Source of the DNA: Altibacter sp. HG106
GTDB lineage: Bacteria > Bacteroidota > Bacteroidia > Flavobacteriales > Flavobacteriaceae
Length of the DNA stretch: 64,000 nucleotides
Assembly: GCF_028561755.1 (NCBI RefSeq)
Contig: NZ_JAQQTD010000003.1
Coordinates: forward strand, 186,001-250,000
Direction of reading: 5' to 3'
Shown here one piece after another: positions 1 to 8,096 of this stretch. Both the position numbers and the translations under genes were made by a program. The notes under the pieces were generated by a model. That model searched no databases. It had not been told where the DNA came from and saw only the letters and a program-made list of their open reading frames with translations. How positions within the stretch are numbered: the first letter of the stretch is position 1; each line of letters opens with the position of its first letter.

Positions 1-1
1 T

Positions 2-160
2 AAAAAATTTGGGATAGTTTACGTCCCCTTGTTTGTACGCGCCCTTCATCAATTGTTTGAATGGTACTGTTTCATCTGCATACCATACTGCTCCATTGCT
101 CCAAATCTTTCCATTGGAAATATAACAAAACTTGGGTATGGAGGTTTCCTTAAGACTCAT
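2..160 (-). CDS. Beta-ketoacyl synthase-like protein, N-terminal fragment (cut by window edge)
   Basis: An open frame starts with ATG at 160 and runs off the left edge, giving 53 residues that begin MSLKETSIPKF and contain a V(Y/W)YADET stretch and a final AYKQGDVNYPKFF. The phrase 'AY(K/R)xxxxxYPKFFKMD' is, as I recall, typical of the small ketosynthase-like proteins (chain-length-factor type) that sit beside ketosynthases in aryl polyene clusters. The start overlaps the end of the upstream ketosynthase gene by 11 bases, like the other junctions of this operon, so it is almost certainly the next gene of the transcription unit. The catalytic part lies outside the window, so whether it is an active condensing enzyme cannot be judged. 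Confidence 0.72.
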   Translation of the reverse strand, partial: MSLKETSIPKFCYISNGKIWSNGAVWYADETVPFKQLMKGAYKQGDVNYPKFF

Positions 161-1304
161 CTGCTAGCTGTTGAAATACCAATGCTGTGTTGCAGCCCCC
201 AAAACCGGACGCTGTTTTTAAAAACGTCTGCATTTTTTTAGGAGTAGTTTGTTCAATTACCGCGAGCGGTTTTGAAGTTCCCAGCTTTGCGAACCCTAAA
301 GATCGAAACAATGTATTTTTTTTGAGGGAATGCATCCCTGCGATGGTTTCCACCAAACTGGAGGCCCCTAAACTGTGACCAAGATATCCTTTCAAACTGT
401 GTAATGGAATCTCACTGAGTCCTGCCCTGTGAAAGGCAATACTCTCCATCTCATCATTGAAAACGGTGGCAGTTCCATGCGCCGAAATGAAACCCAGATC
501 TTCTGTCCTTATTTCTGCTTGCCGCATCGCTTTGGTGATGCTGCGGAATAAGCCTTCTCCGGTTCGCGACGGACCCGATATATGGTTGGCGTCATTGCAC
601 GAGGCTTCGCCGATCAATTCCACCGAGGTGCCGTTGGTTCGCTCCCTATCGGAAGTCACCAACACACAGGCGCCGGCCTCACCCAGAGTAATACCATCCC
701 GATCTTCAGAATAAGGCTTGCAAGGTTGAGCACTCATCGCCTGAAACGAGGTAAATCCACTTACGGTAAAAGGTGTCACCAGATCTCCGGCCACCACGAA
801 GACGTGATCGAATTTTTGTTGTTGAATGTAGCCTTTCGCGATCGCGAGCGCCAGTGCCCCGCTTACACAGGCATTAGAAAGCACTATAGGTTCAGTAGTA
901 AAGGAAAAAAAGTCGGAAACCGCACGCGCCATTTCAGTTAAATAGGCGCGACTCTTCGGAAAGGGATGTTCTGTATCCAGCACATCGATATTGCCTTTGG
1001 TCGTAGCAATGATGAGGCCTACCCGATCATTCAATTTCAGTTTTGAAGCCTTGATCACCGTATCTAAGCTGCAAATCAATATTTTTTCTAACCGAGTATA
1101 TTCTTTGGAAGGATGTAATTCCTGAAAGCTGGCCTCCAACATCGCTCTGTCGATCTGCGAGCTTACAAAAGGCGCAGTATGACGATCAAAATAGTTCGCC
1201 TGATGAATACCCGACTGCTCCTGCTGAATGGCTTCCACCGTCTTTTGGCTCCCCATACCGTACGCAGTGATCAACTCGTGATATGAAAGATACACCTTAC
1301 GCAT
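150..1304 (-). CDS. Beta-ketoacyl-ACP synthase (aryl polyene/flexirubin type)
   Basis: 384-residue thiolase-fold condensing enzyme predicted to extend an ACP-bound polyene chain by decarboxylative Claisen condensation with malonyl-ACP in the cytoplasm. The catalytic triad is visible: Cys146 in NACVSGA, His276 in SAHGTAT and His310 in YLGHSLGAS, with the C-terminal glycine-rich FGGCNTAL loop. It is shorter than FabF (about 410) and diverges from the other ketosynthase at 9245-10471, as the second ketosynthase in aryl-polyene clusters usually does. The ATG overlaps the thioesterase gene by 8 bases and its end overlaps the next ketosynthase, implying co-translation. It may act as a chain-extending partner or be specialised for the starter unit; the sequence cannot decide. 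Confidence 0.85.
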   Translation of the reverse strand: MRKVYLSYHELITAYGMGSQKTVEAIQQEQSGIHQANYFDRHTAPFVSSQIDRAMLEASFQELHPSKEYTRLEKILICSLDTVIKASKLKLNDRVGLIIATTKGNIDVLDTEHPFPKSRAYLTEMARAVSDFFSFTTEPIVLSNACVSGALALAIAKGYIQQQKFDHVFVVAGDLVTPFTVSGFTSFQAMSAQPCKPYSEDRDGITLGEAGACVLVTSDRERTNGTSVELIGEASCNDANHISGPSRTGEGLFRSITKAMRQAEIRTEDLGFISAHGTATVFNDEMESIAFHRAGLSEIPLHSLKGYLGHSLGASSLVETIAGMHSLKKNTLFRSLGFAKLGTSKPLAVIEQTTPKKMQTFLKTASGFGGCNTALVFQQLADES

Positions 1305-1722
1305 CCAACAATCCTACTTTTCGTTTCCAGGCTTTAAAAAATGGAGGAATGGTCAATGATAATTCTCCTTCTAAACTTACAAACACCTGTATGGTTTCTC
1401 CCGTACACACCAGCGCGCCTTCCGGATTAAATATCTCATATTTAAAGATCATCTTGGCCGCCGGAGAGTCCACATAAATCGTTTTAACGGTAGCAATATC
1501 CCCGTACCGCAACGGCAGTTTATGTTCGCTTTGCGACTTTACGATGGGCGTAGTGAACCCCTGATCTTTTTGGTCTAAATAAGAGATCCCGTGATGTCTT
1601 CCGAAGGCTTCGCGACCATCTTCAAAATACTGAATATAGTTTCCGTGCCATACAATGCCGAGGGGGTCTGTTTCTACAAATCGTACGCGAATTTCGTTGG
1701 TAAACGTTAGTTCCTTCTTCAT
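1297..1722 (-). CDS. Acyl-ACP/acyl-CoA thioesterase, 4-hydroxybenzoyl-CoA thioesterase (hotdog) family
   Basis: 141 residues with the 4HBT signature near the N-terminus: ETDPLGIVWHGNYIQYFE, in which Asp19 aligns with the catalytic aspartate of this family. It probably hydrolyses an acyl thioester, either releasing a chain or clearing mis-primed ACP in the polyene pathway. The open frame extends in frame to 2166, but the extra 148 residues are an unrelated shadow of the permease gene. ATG at 1722 follows the permease stop by 2 bases and gives the normal family length. Thioesterases of this family are routine members of aryl polyene clusters. Confidence 0.85.
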   Translation of the reverse strand: MKKELTFTNEIRVRFVETDPLGIVWHGNYIQYFEDGREAFGRHHGISYLDQKDQGFTTPIVKSQSEHKLPLRYGDIATVKTIYVDSPAAKMIFKYEIFNPEGALVCTGETIQVFVSLEGELSLTIPPFFKAWKRKVGLLDA

Positions 1723-1724
1723 AA

Positions 1725-3008
1725 TCAGATACGTTGTTGTTTTCGATGATATAGTATCGCAATTCCGGTCGTGAGGAGAAAAAATCCTATTAATAATCCA
1801 AGGTCCGGCAGCAATTGTTGCCATTCGGCTTGCCGCAAGAATACTTCGTAAAAAGCATTCAACCCCCAATTCATGGGCGATAGTTTCGAGAGCGCTTGCA
1901 TAAACGGAGGCATTACGAATACCGGCACCCAAACGCCGCCCAGCGCTGCTAGAATCACCACGAAGGTAGCGCCAAAAGGGGCCGCTTGTTCCTGCGTCTT
2001 TGCCAAGGTTCCTAACAAGAGGCCAAGCCCAATAGCCGCCAAGCCCGCACACAAAGCTACAAAGAACAATACGAACCATCGATCTCCTATTTCGAGTTGT
2101 GGTAGTCCTATTGAGGGAAACACAAACCGCCCAATTAGCACCATCAATAAAAATTGAATTAAGCAAACCAAAATGTAGACCATTGCTTTCCCTCCCAATA
2201 GCGTGGCGTAGGAGACGGGTGCCGCTTGCAACCGATCGAAAGTGCCCTGATTTTTTTCTTTCACCATATTAACTGATAACGGCACAATGATAAAAAAGAT
2301 GGCAAAAAGCGCCCAGGCCGGAACATTGTGTTGGGCCGAATTAAGGGTATGATCGCCCGCAGCAAAGGTTCCTCCTGCGGTTATTTCACGATAGGTAATA
2401 AATGGTGTTTCTGAAAACGATTGCTCTTGAGAAGTCTCTCCTTCATTTAACTCGTTATCGAAGGCTTGATAAATCATCTTGCTTTCTACTTGTGCGATCA
2501 ACTTATCGATCCCGTTTTTTACGGAGCTTTTGAATGCCTGTTGTGTCACAGGATCAAAGTATAGTTTGATTTCTTTGGAAGCACTGTCTTGAAAGTCGTT
2601 AATCGAATCCGTCGGTTCTTCCAGCCCAAAAGAGGCAAGTGTTGTTGCTACTTGTGCAGTTACTTTTTCTTCTAGCTCTTCAGAAAGGGCTTCCGGAATA
2701 ACCAGCGCCATCTTATAGTCACCTTGACGCACCAGCGTTGCTGCTACTTCTTCACTAGTTTCTTCGGAAATCACAAAAGCTTCCGAAGTGTTTAGTCCGT
2801 CCAGCACTTGTTGGGCAATCGGTCCCTTGTCTAAATCTACTATCAGTATCGGGATCTCTAATTGTGAAATGCTTTTGAAAGAACTGTCCTGGATCAGGGT
2901 AATGGTAATAACCAATACGAGGGGCATGACAAATAAGATGGCGAGTCCGCCCAAATCACGCCGTAACAACTGTGCTTCCTTTCTTGCTGCTGCCCAAAGT
3001 TTATGCAT
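1725..3008 (-). CDS. ABC-2 type transporter permease
   Basis: 427-residue membrane protein of the ABC-2 (DrrB/YhgE-like) family. A first membrane helix (about residues 20-39, GGLAILFVMPLVLVITITL) is followed by a roughly 200-residue extracytoplasmic domain, then five further hydrophobic helices between about 225 and the C-terminus. That layout is typical of exporters such as YbhR/YadH. It overlaps the ATPase gene by 8 bases, so the two should form one exporter. Inside a pigment operon the likely cargo is a pathway lipid or pigment intermediate, but the sequence does not show the substrate. It is distinct from the MMPL exporters seen in other aryl polyene clusters. Confidence 0.85.
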   Translation of the reverse strand: MHKLWAAARKEAQLLRRDLGGLAILFVMPLVLVITITLIQDSSFKSISQLEIPILIVDLDKGPIAQQVLDGLNTSEAFVISEETSEEVAATLVRQGDYKMALVIPEALSEELEEKVTAQVATTLASFGLEEPTDSINDFQDSASKEIKLYFDPVTQQAFKSSVKNGIDKLIAQVESKMIYQAFDNELNEGETSQEQSFSETPFITYREITAGGTFAAGDHTLNSAQHNVPAWALFAIFFIIVPLSVNMVKEKNQGTFDRLQAAPVSYATLLGGKAMVYILVCLIQFLLMVLIGRFVFPSIGLPQLEIGDRWFVLFFVALCAGLAAIGLGLLLGTLAKTQEQAAPFGATFVVILAALGGVWVPVFVMPPFMQALSKLSPMNWGLNAFYEVFLRQAEWQQLLPDLGLLIGFFLLTTGIAILYHRKQQRI

Positions 3009-3741
3009 AATCTCTTAGGGCTTTTCCGGTTTTGAGAAGGAATAAGGCCTCCAGGTTTGCTACCTTGGCTTTTTCAATGAGCTGTTTAGGTTTCCCTACG
3101 CACACCATTCGCCCCTGGTCCATAATGGCAATAGTAGAACAAAGGTCTTCGGCCTCATTGAGGTGGTGCGAGGTATAAACGAGCGTCGTTCCTGCCGCGT
3201 TAAGACTTCTAATTTTTTCGAGAATTACCTGCTTCGATTGCACGTCGACGCCTACGGTAGGTTCATCTAAAAACAATACATTCGGGCGATGAAGAATTCC
3301 TGCAATGAGGTTCACACGACGCTTCATTCCGCCAGAAAACGTTTGAATTCGTTTATCTGCAAATGGCGTGAGTCCTAACGACTCTAATTCTGAAGTAATT
3401 CTATCTCTTAAAACAGCTCCTGAGACCCCGTTCATACTTCCGAAGAATAGTAAATTCTCTCGTGCGGTGAGCGAAGGATACAGCGAGTATTCTTGCGGTA
3501 CCATCCCGATGTGTTGCTGCAAATCGCGTAAGGATCGAGAAGGCCGCTCTCCGGCGATTTCAAACCACCCTGATGTAGGTGTTAGTTGCGTACACAACAT
3601 GGAAATTAAGGTTGTCTTTCCGGCGCCATTGGGTCCTAGCAATCCGAATATTTCCTTCGGCTTTACCGTTATGTCAACCAATTGGACCGAAAATCGATCG
3701 GCACCTGCATATCGTTTGCTCAACCCCTCCGCCCGAATCAT
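3001..3741 (-). CDS. ABC transporter ATP-binding protein
   Basis: 246-residue nucleotide-binding subunit for the adjacent permease. All motifs are intact: Walker A GPNGAGKTT, Q-loop in VPQEYSLYPSLTARENL, signature FSGGMKRR, Walker B VLFLDEP followed by a D-loop, and the H-loop in YTSHHLNEAE. The frame continues upstream to 3933, but those 64 residues lie in the BtrH-like gene. ATG at 3741 makes a 4-base ATGA overlap with that gene and places the beta-strand before Walker A at the normal distance. It powers export of an unknown substrate from the pigment pathway. Confidence 0.9.
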   Translation of the reverse strand: MIRAEGLSKRYAGADRFSVQLVDITVKPKEIFGLLGPNGAGKTTLISMLCTQLTPTSGWFEIAGERPSRSLRDLQQHIGMVPQEYSLYPSLTARENLLFFGSMNGVSGAVLRDRITSELESLGLTPFADKRIQTFSGGMKRRVNLIAGILHRPNVLFLDEPTVGVDVQSKQVILEKIRSLNAAGTTLVYTSHHLNEAEDLCSTIAIMDQGRMVCVGKPKQLIEKAKVANLEALFLLKTGKALRDYA

Positions 3742-4742
3742 GGTAACGTTTTTTTCAATTTTTTGAAAAACACTTTCTCCTTTTCTGCGATGGCCTCCAA
3801 TTGCGTGGCAAGGGTGTCGTAAGCACCCTCGGCCGCCAGGCTGCTTCGATCTTTGTACACGCGGGACGCTTGTAGGGCAAAATCCCGCCATTGGTCGCCA
3901 ATTTGTGTCATTTCTTGCGACATGTCGCGCCATTCAGGTTTGTTGACCACGTCGGCGGCTTCCTGCAGAAATGCCGCGTAAATATACCGGAAGCCGCCGC
4001 CGCCAGTTCCTATTTCTTCTTGCATCCTTACAATTTGCCCCAGATAATGTTTAGCGCGTTTCGGTCCTTTTTTCTCAGGCCATGAACGCACTAGTTTTGC
4101 GATCGTTTTAATCCCCTTCACGCCAACATAGGGCACGGGTGCCAGCATATCGCGACAGGTGTGTTTGATTCCCTTTAAGATGGCAGGTTTCAAATCTATT
4201 GTTTCAGGCAGTCGGATTGGATAGTACATCTGCCCTTTTGGAGCAAAGGCTCCTTTGGCAAAACGCACCCGCTCGAGCTCTTCAGAAGTAAGCGTGGTTA
4301 CCTCCTCCATCACCGGGTCGCTGATGAGATAGTGGTCGTTATCCTTTCCGTAGACTACTAGATTATGGGCATTGAAATGAAAGCGATATTCTTCCGGAAA
4401 ATAGGTAAGATGATACACCCCAACTTGAAGCCCCACCGGATTGCTGTTGGCCAAATTGGCATCCAGTTGGGCTTGCGCTTTTTTTGGATTGCTGAATTTT
4501 TCGCGTTTAAAGGTGATTCCCACACGCTTTGCAAAGCGTTTAAAGATCATGCCCGGCATGGCGCGATAGGTGATGGCCGGAGCGTGATTAACTTTTAATA
4601 GAGGAATATAGCAAAACAATAGACCCGACCCTATGCCAAAAACCATGGGTTCGCTGAAGGGAATCCCGTGGTGACGCATTAAATTAGAAACGACGCCGTT
4701 TTCGCAATGTGCTGACTGTTTATGCGTAAATTCAATTTCCAC
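3738..4742 (-). CDS. BtrH N-terminal domain / DUF4872 protein, probable acyl transferase
   Basis: 334 residues. The N-terminal half resembles the BtrH domain, a papain-like fold that in butirosin synthesis moves an acyl chain from an ACP to an acceptor. Candidate catalytic residues are Cys13 in AHCENG, His126 in FNAHNLVVYG and Asp142 in YLISDP, the Cys-His-Asp order expected for the family. The C-terminal half (about 180-334) is helical and fits DUF4872. GTG at 4742 overlaps the preceding TAG stop by one base (TAGTG), supporting the GTG start. In this cluster it could join the polyene acyl chain to the dialkylresorcinol; that is inference from the family and context. Confidence 0.8.
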   Translation of the reverse strand: MEIEFTHKQSAHCENGVVSNLMRHHGIPFSEPMVFGIGSGLLFCYIPLLKVNHAPAITYRAMPGMIFKRFAKRVGITFKREKFSNPKKAQAQLDANLANSNPVGLQVGVYHLTYFPEEYRFHFNAHNLVVYGKDNDHYLISDPVMEEVTTLTSEELERVRFAKGAFAPKGQMYYPIRLPETIDLKPAILKGIKHTCRDMLAPVPYVGVKGIKTIAKLVRSWPEKKGPKRAKHYLGQIVRMQEEIGTGGGGFRYIYAAFLQEAADVVNKPEWRDMSQEMTQIGDQWRDFALQASRVYKDRSSLAAEGAYDTLATQLEAIAEKEKVFFKKLKKTLP

Positions 4743-5140
4743 TATTCGACCTGTTTTAATTCTGACACTGGAATTTGAAAGGCATCGGCATATTTCTGAA
4801 GCATCTTTTGGGAGAGCCTGCCAAATACCTTCGGCTTACAATGTCTTTTTACGCGCCATTTCCAGATACCGACATAGCTCGCTAAAATGGAATAGTCCAT
4901 TTTGTGCTTTTCCATATAGTAATAGATGGGACTACGTTCGCCTGCAATCACGGCCTTCCTGGCGGCAGCAACGCGTTCTTCGATCTCCTCCAAAGCATTA
5001 TTGAGCGCTATGGTTTTCGGTTCCCAACCAGAGCTTAGTTTGGTAGTATATTCTCCTTCTTCATTGACAGCATACGTCAATTCTTTATAGTTGGATTTCT
5101 CCAAACTACCGGGATCCTGTGGCACCTCATCCTTCTTCAT
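4742..5140 (-). CDS. Small conserved pigment-cluster protein of unknown function
   Basis: 132 residues, soluble, with no signal peptide. The N-terminal part is charged and repetitive in Glu/Lys. Residues 45-132 look helical, ending in a segment (IYYYMEKHKMDYSILASYVGIWKWRVKRH... then SQKMLQKYADAFQIPVSELKQ) that resembles a helix-turn-helix of the Cro/C1 type with a final 'A(D/E)xFxIPxxEL' helix. A regulatory or scaffolding role is possible, but I cannot assign a function. It is coupled on both sides: ATGA overlap with the upstream dehydratase and TAGTG overlap with the BtrH-like gene. Confidence 0.75.
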   Translation of the reverse strand: MKKDEVPQDPGSLEKSNYKELTYAVNEEGEYTTKLSSGWEPKTIALNNALEEIEERVAAARKAVIAGERSPIYYYMEKHKMDYSILASYVGIWKWRVKRHCKPKVFGRLSQKMLQKYADAFQIPVSELKQVE

Positions 5141-5586
5141 GGGGTTACTTCGTGAATGATAAAGTTAAGTGTTCCCTCTAAAAGCAAGGTGTCTTCATGG
5201 CTCACCGTACATTGTACCGTACTCACGGCAAAGGCCTCGGTTTGCATCGTATTAACCAGTTGGGCTTGCGTCACTATTTGCTGACCGACTTCGGGTAAGG
5301 CATGAATCTGAACCTTTTTTATGGCACTGATATAGCCTATCACCTTAGTTCGCTCTCCTTCGTAATCATCCTCCTCAAAAAATCGCTGCCCGATAATAGC
5401 CGAACAGCTTTGGGCTGCGTTTTCAATAAGTCCTGACTCAGCGAAGGTTCCGTTGGTCACAAAAAGCGTGTCTTCTCTAATGGTAAATGTGGTGGTGGCT
5501 TCTTCTTCGGAAATGGCGACCAATTGATGCACAAATAACATGGGGTCGCGATGCGGAAGAAAGTTCTTTATGTCAATATGTGGCAT
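5137..5586 (-). CDS. Hotdog-fold 3-hydroxyacyl-ACP dehydratase-like protein (second copy)
   Basis: 149 residues of the FabZ/ApeP-like hotdog family, expected to help remove water from 3-hydroxyacyl-ACP during polyene elongation. It shows FLPHRDPMLFV near the N-terminus and the long hotdog helix SGLIENAAQSCSA with a conserved Glu (residue 55). The His of the usual FabZ 'HFPGxPxxPG' motif is absent; the loop reads VTNGTFAES. A TTG four codons upstream (5598) overlaps the previous stop, but ATG at 5586 fits the family start better. It lies directly downstream of a second hotdog gene, and the pair may form a heteromeric dehydratase as reported for ApeI/ApeP. Confidence 0.82.
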   Translation of the reverse strand: MPHIDIKNFLPHRDPMLFVHQLVAISEEEATTTFTIREDTLFVTNGTFAESGLIENAAQSCSAIIGQRFFEEDDYEGERTKVIGYISAIKKVQIHALPEVGQQIVTQAQLVNTMQTEAFAVSTVQCTVSHEDTLLLEGTLNFIIHEVTP

Positions 5587-5594
5587 GGTAGATT

Positions 5595-6035
5595 TCAAGA
5601 GGAAGCGATCACGGTTTTCATTTCACTAGTGGCAATTAGCGTATCATCACAATACGTTTCAGCCTTTACCAAGGTAACCCCCATGATCTCATGTAGTACT
5701 TCAGCCGTCGTTCTCAATTCAGATGTCAGGGTTGGCAATTGGTGAATTTGAATATTCTTAATGGCCCCAATATAGCCCGTGGGAGCCGGTTGCTTTTTGA
5801 GATAATATTGATAGCCGGTATAGAGCGCTACGGTTTGAGCCATATGCTCAATGATTCCGGAGGCGTTCAAATAGGAATCTTCCGCAAAGAGGTTTGAAGC
5901 TTCAGGCGTGATCCCAGCGATCACCTTCCCTTCGGAAAAATGGTGAAAAGCATCCACCATTACCATCGGTGGGCGTTGTGGAATCAGCTCCGTGATTACA
6001 TTGGCTTCAGTGATGCTCTGCGATAATTGATTCAT
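5595..6035 (-). CDS. Hotdog-fold 3-hydroxyacyl-ACP dehydratase-like protein (first copy)
   Basis: 146-residue hotdog protein with LIPQRPPMVMVDAF at residues 18-30 and the central helix SGIIEHMAQTVAL carrying the conserved Glu63. Like its neighbour it lacks the canonical FabZ histidine (loop EDSYLNAS). It is expected to act in the dehydration step of polyene synthesis after FabG. The gene starts 1 base after the DarB-like gene stops and ends in a short overlap with the second hotdog gene. The two copies are clearly divergent paralogues rather than a recent duplication. Confidence 0.83.
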   Translation of the reverse strand: MNQLSQSITEANVITELIPQRPPMVMVDAFHHFSEGKVIAGITPEASNLFAEDSYLNASGIIEHMAQTVALYTGYQYYLKKQPAPTGYIGAIKNIQIHQLPTLTSELRTTAEVLHEIMGVTLVKAETYCDDTLIATSEMKTVIASS

Positions 6036-6036
6036 C

Positions 6037-7170
6037 TTAGGCTACGGTTAAATAGGCATAGGCATACGAAAAGCGCGCACTTTCAGGAACAGAAAGTAAA
6101 ATGCGATCGCCCTTTTTCAAAGACCCGGATCGCATGAGTTCATCCAACATAATAAAGATGGAGGCCGAACCTATGTTTCCCACCTTTTTCAAGTTCATAA
6201 ACCATTTGTCCCAACCTATTTCGACTCCTTGTTTTTTCATTTCCATATAGAGTCCCTCACGAAAATAATAGGAAGAAATATGCGGTAAATAATAGTCTAT
6301 GTCATTGGGGGTAATGCCGTGCTTGTCCATGGCTCTCTTGAGGCTGTTTACACCTTTAACCAAGATGTTCTGACCTAGCAAACGGGTATCTTGTTTGATG
6401 GCAAAGAGGGACATTTTACTCCACATATCGGCGGGGTATTCGCTCCACGATTTTAAGCTGCCATCTTCTTGTTTTTCACCTCCCGCGTACATACAGGCGT
6501 CCAACTCATGAGCGTATGAATACGCTTCCATCCATTCCATGCGCAGCGGAGTCTCCCCCTTAGGTTCGGACTGTAATAGGAATGCGCCGGCCCCGTCTGA
6601 CAGCATCCAGCGTAAAAACTCTTTATGAAAAGACAGCAAAGGCTGTTCTTCTAATTCTTTGAGATAGTTAATTTCTTCTTCGAACACATCCGATTGCATC
6701 CAGGAAGAGATACGTTCGGATCCGGTACAGACGGCGGTGTTTACCTGCCCCGATTTCACAGCCAAATAGCCATACTTTAGAGCATTCATTCCCGAACAGC
6801 AGGCTCCGGTGGGCGAGTTTACTTCAAAATCTCCTGCTTTTAATTCGCCGTGCACCATGGCGGCGTGAGACGGTAGAATTTGATCGGGACTTCCAGTTCC
6901 GCAGGAAAGGAGTTCAACATCTTCAATGGCGACGTGCTCATCCAAAAGACGGATAATCGCCTCTTTCGCTAACTGCGCGTTATTGTGGGTGCTATTTCCT
7001 TCGGAATCAATCGCGTAATAGCGCGTTTCAATTTTATTATTGCGCAATACGATTCGCCGGGCCTTTGAAGTTTGACCATCTATGTAGCCAAGCTTCTCTT
7101 CCATCATTTCATTATCTACAGGGGAATTGGGTAAAAAAGATGCTGTTTTATTAATATAAACGTCCTTCAT
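6037..7170 (-). CDS. darB: DarB-like ketosynthase III (dialkylresorcinol synthesis)
   Basis: 377-residue FabH-fold condensing enzyme. The triad is complete: Cys125 in GACCSGMN, His297 in LPHISSYY and Asn332 in GNIGSAS. In dialkylresorcinol pathways DarB condenses two fatty precursors, and DarA aromatises the product to the resorcinol that forms the alkyl half of flexirubin. ATG at 7170 overlaps the DarA stop (TGATG); a TTG one codon earlier is less likely. The immediate neighbourhood of the DarA gene makes the DarB assignment strong. Its length exceeds E. coli FabH (317), as expected for this subfamily. Confidence 0.88.
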   Translation of the reverse strand: MKDVYINKTASFLPNSPVDNEMMEEKLGYIDGQTSKARRIVLRNNKIETRYYAIDSEGNSTHNNAQLAKEAIIRLLDEHVAIEDVELLSCGTGSPDQILPSHAAMVHGELKAGDFEVNSPTGACCSGMNALKYGYLAVKSGQVNTAVCTGSERISSWMQSDVFEEEINYLKELEEQPLLSFHKEFLRWMLSDGAGAFLLQSEPKGETPLRMEWMEAYSYAHELDACMYAGGEKQEDGSLKSWSEYPADMWSKMSLFAIKQDTRLLGQNILVKGVNSLKRAMDKHGITPNDIDYYLPHISSYYFREGLYMEMKKQGVEIGWDKWFMNLKKVGNIGSASIFIMLDELMRSGSLKKGDRILLSVPESARFSYAYAYLTVA

Positions 7171-8096
7171 CAAATATGCTTTGTACTCACGGATGCGTAA
7201 TACCGTTTTTGGTTCTTAATACTACGGTATCTCGGAATATAAGAAATCAAAAATACAATAAAAACCACGGGGGCAATACCCCATATGGCAAATAACAAAT
7301 AATAATTGAAGAAAACCAACCATTTGTCTCTTTTCGGACTTCCGGGAGGGCCCTTTTTGGCAATGAGATGCGCCCATTTTCCAAAGAGGATGTTTGCTCG
7401 CTGATCGGCTAACACTAAAAAAGGTTTCACTTTTACTGCGCCCATTTGCACCAGCTTTGTCTGAAGGTTATCGTAGGAATCCTGCAACAATGCATTTCTG
7501 ATAACAGGTCCAAATCGGCTGGCGTTTTTAATATCATCTTCCGAAACGCCAGGTTTGGGAAAAATCCCCCATTTCTTGGTTTTCTTACCGCCAAACATCC
7601 AATGTACAATGGTAATGACGCTTATGTGATTGATATGACGATCTACCAACACAATATTCCCGACCCATCGGGCTTGCAGATGCGTTAAGGAGGTCTTTAG
7701 CTTTTCCTGCGCCTGTGTCCACATGTTTCGAGACCCATTGATTGTAATTACGGGTGTATCTCTAAGCAATCGCGCAGCCGCTTCAGAGGTGAGGAAGGAG
7801 GTGATGGGCAAAGAGGGTGTGAGATACCAAACCTGGTATCCCAGGAGCACTAAGTCGTATTCCTTTTCGAATACCGAGGGCGCAATAGGAGCCATCGGAA
7901 TGGTTTTTTGAAGAAAAGTTTCGGGAAAAACACCAAAAAAACTTTTTTTATCCCAAGGAAACGGAAAGGGTGTTTCCGGACGAATTTCGAGCCAGGTGAT
8001 TTGAACTGACTCACCTGCCAGCGTTTGCGTAATTTGTTCTAAAATTCGCCTCAGCTGTCCGGTTTGGGAATAATATACAACTAGTACCTCTTTCAT
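7170..8096 (-). CDS. darA: DarA-like dialkylresorcinol-condensing/aromatising enzyme
   Basis: 308 residues. The N-terminal part is flavodoxin-like: a beta-strand VLVVYYSQTGQLRR with the phosphate-binding loop, and a second strand YDLVLLGYQVWYLTPSLP. The C-terminus has one or two membrane helices (WLVFFNYYLLFAIWGIAPVVFIVFLISYIP, about 262-290). This combination, next to a FabH-like partner, is the DarA family, which converts the DarB cyclohexanedione-type product to a 2,5-dialkylresorcinol. It makes an ATGA overlap with the acyltransferase gene upstream. The flavodoxin fold suggests FMN use, not shown here. Confidence 0.88.
   Translation of the reverse strand: MKEVLVVYYSQTGQLRRILEQITQTLAGESVQITWLEIRPETPFPFPWDKKSFFGVFPETFLQKTIPMAPIAPSVFEKEYDLVLLGYQVWYLTPSLPITSFLTSEAAARLLRDTPVITINGSRNMWTQAQEKLKTSLTHLQARWVGNIVLVDRHINHISVITIVHWMFGGKKTKKWGIFPKPGVSEDDIKNASRFGPVIRNALLQDSYDNLQTKLVQMGAVKVKPFLVLADQRANILFGKWAHLIAKKGPPGSPKRDKWLVFFNYYLLFAIWGIAPVVFIVFLISYIPRYRSIKNQKRYYASVSTKHI

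Noticed and set aside
1723-2166. N-terminal extension of the thioesterase
   Set aside because: Lies inside the permease gene; the family fold starts at 1722.
3742-3933. N-terminal extension of the ABC ATPase
   Set aside because: Shadow of the BtrH-like gene; ATGA overlap supports 3741.
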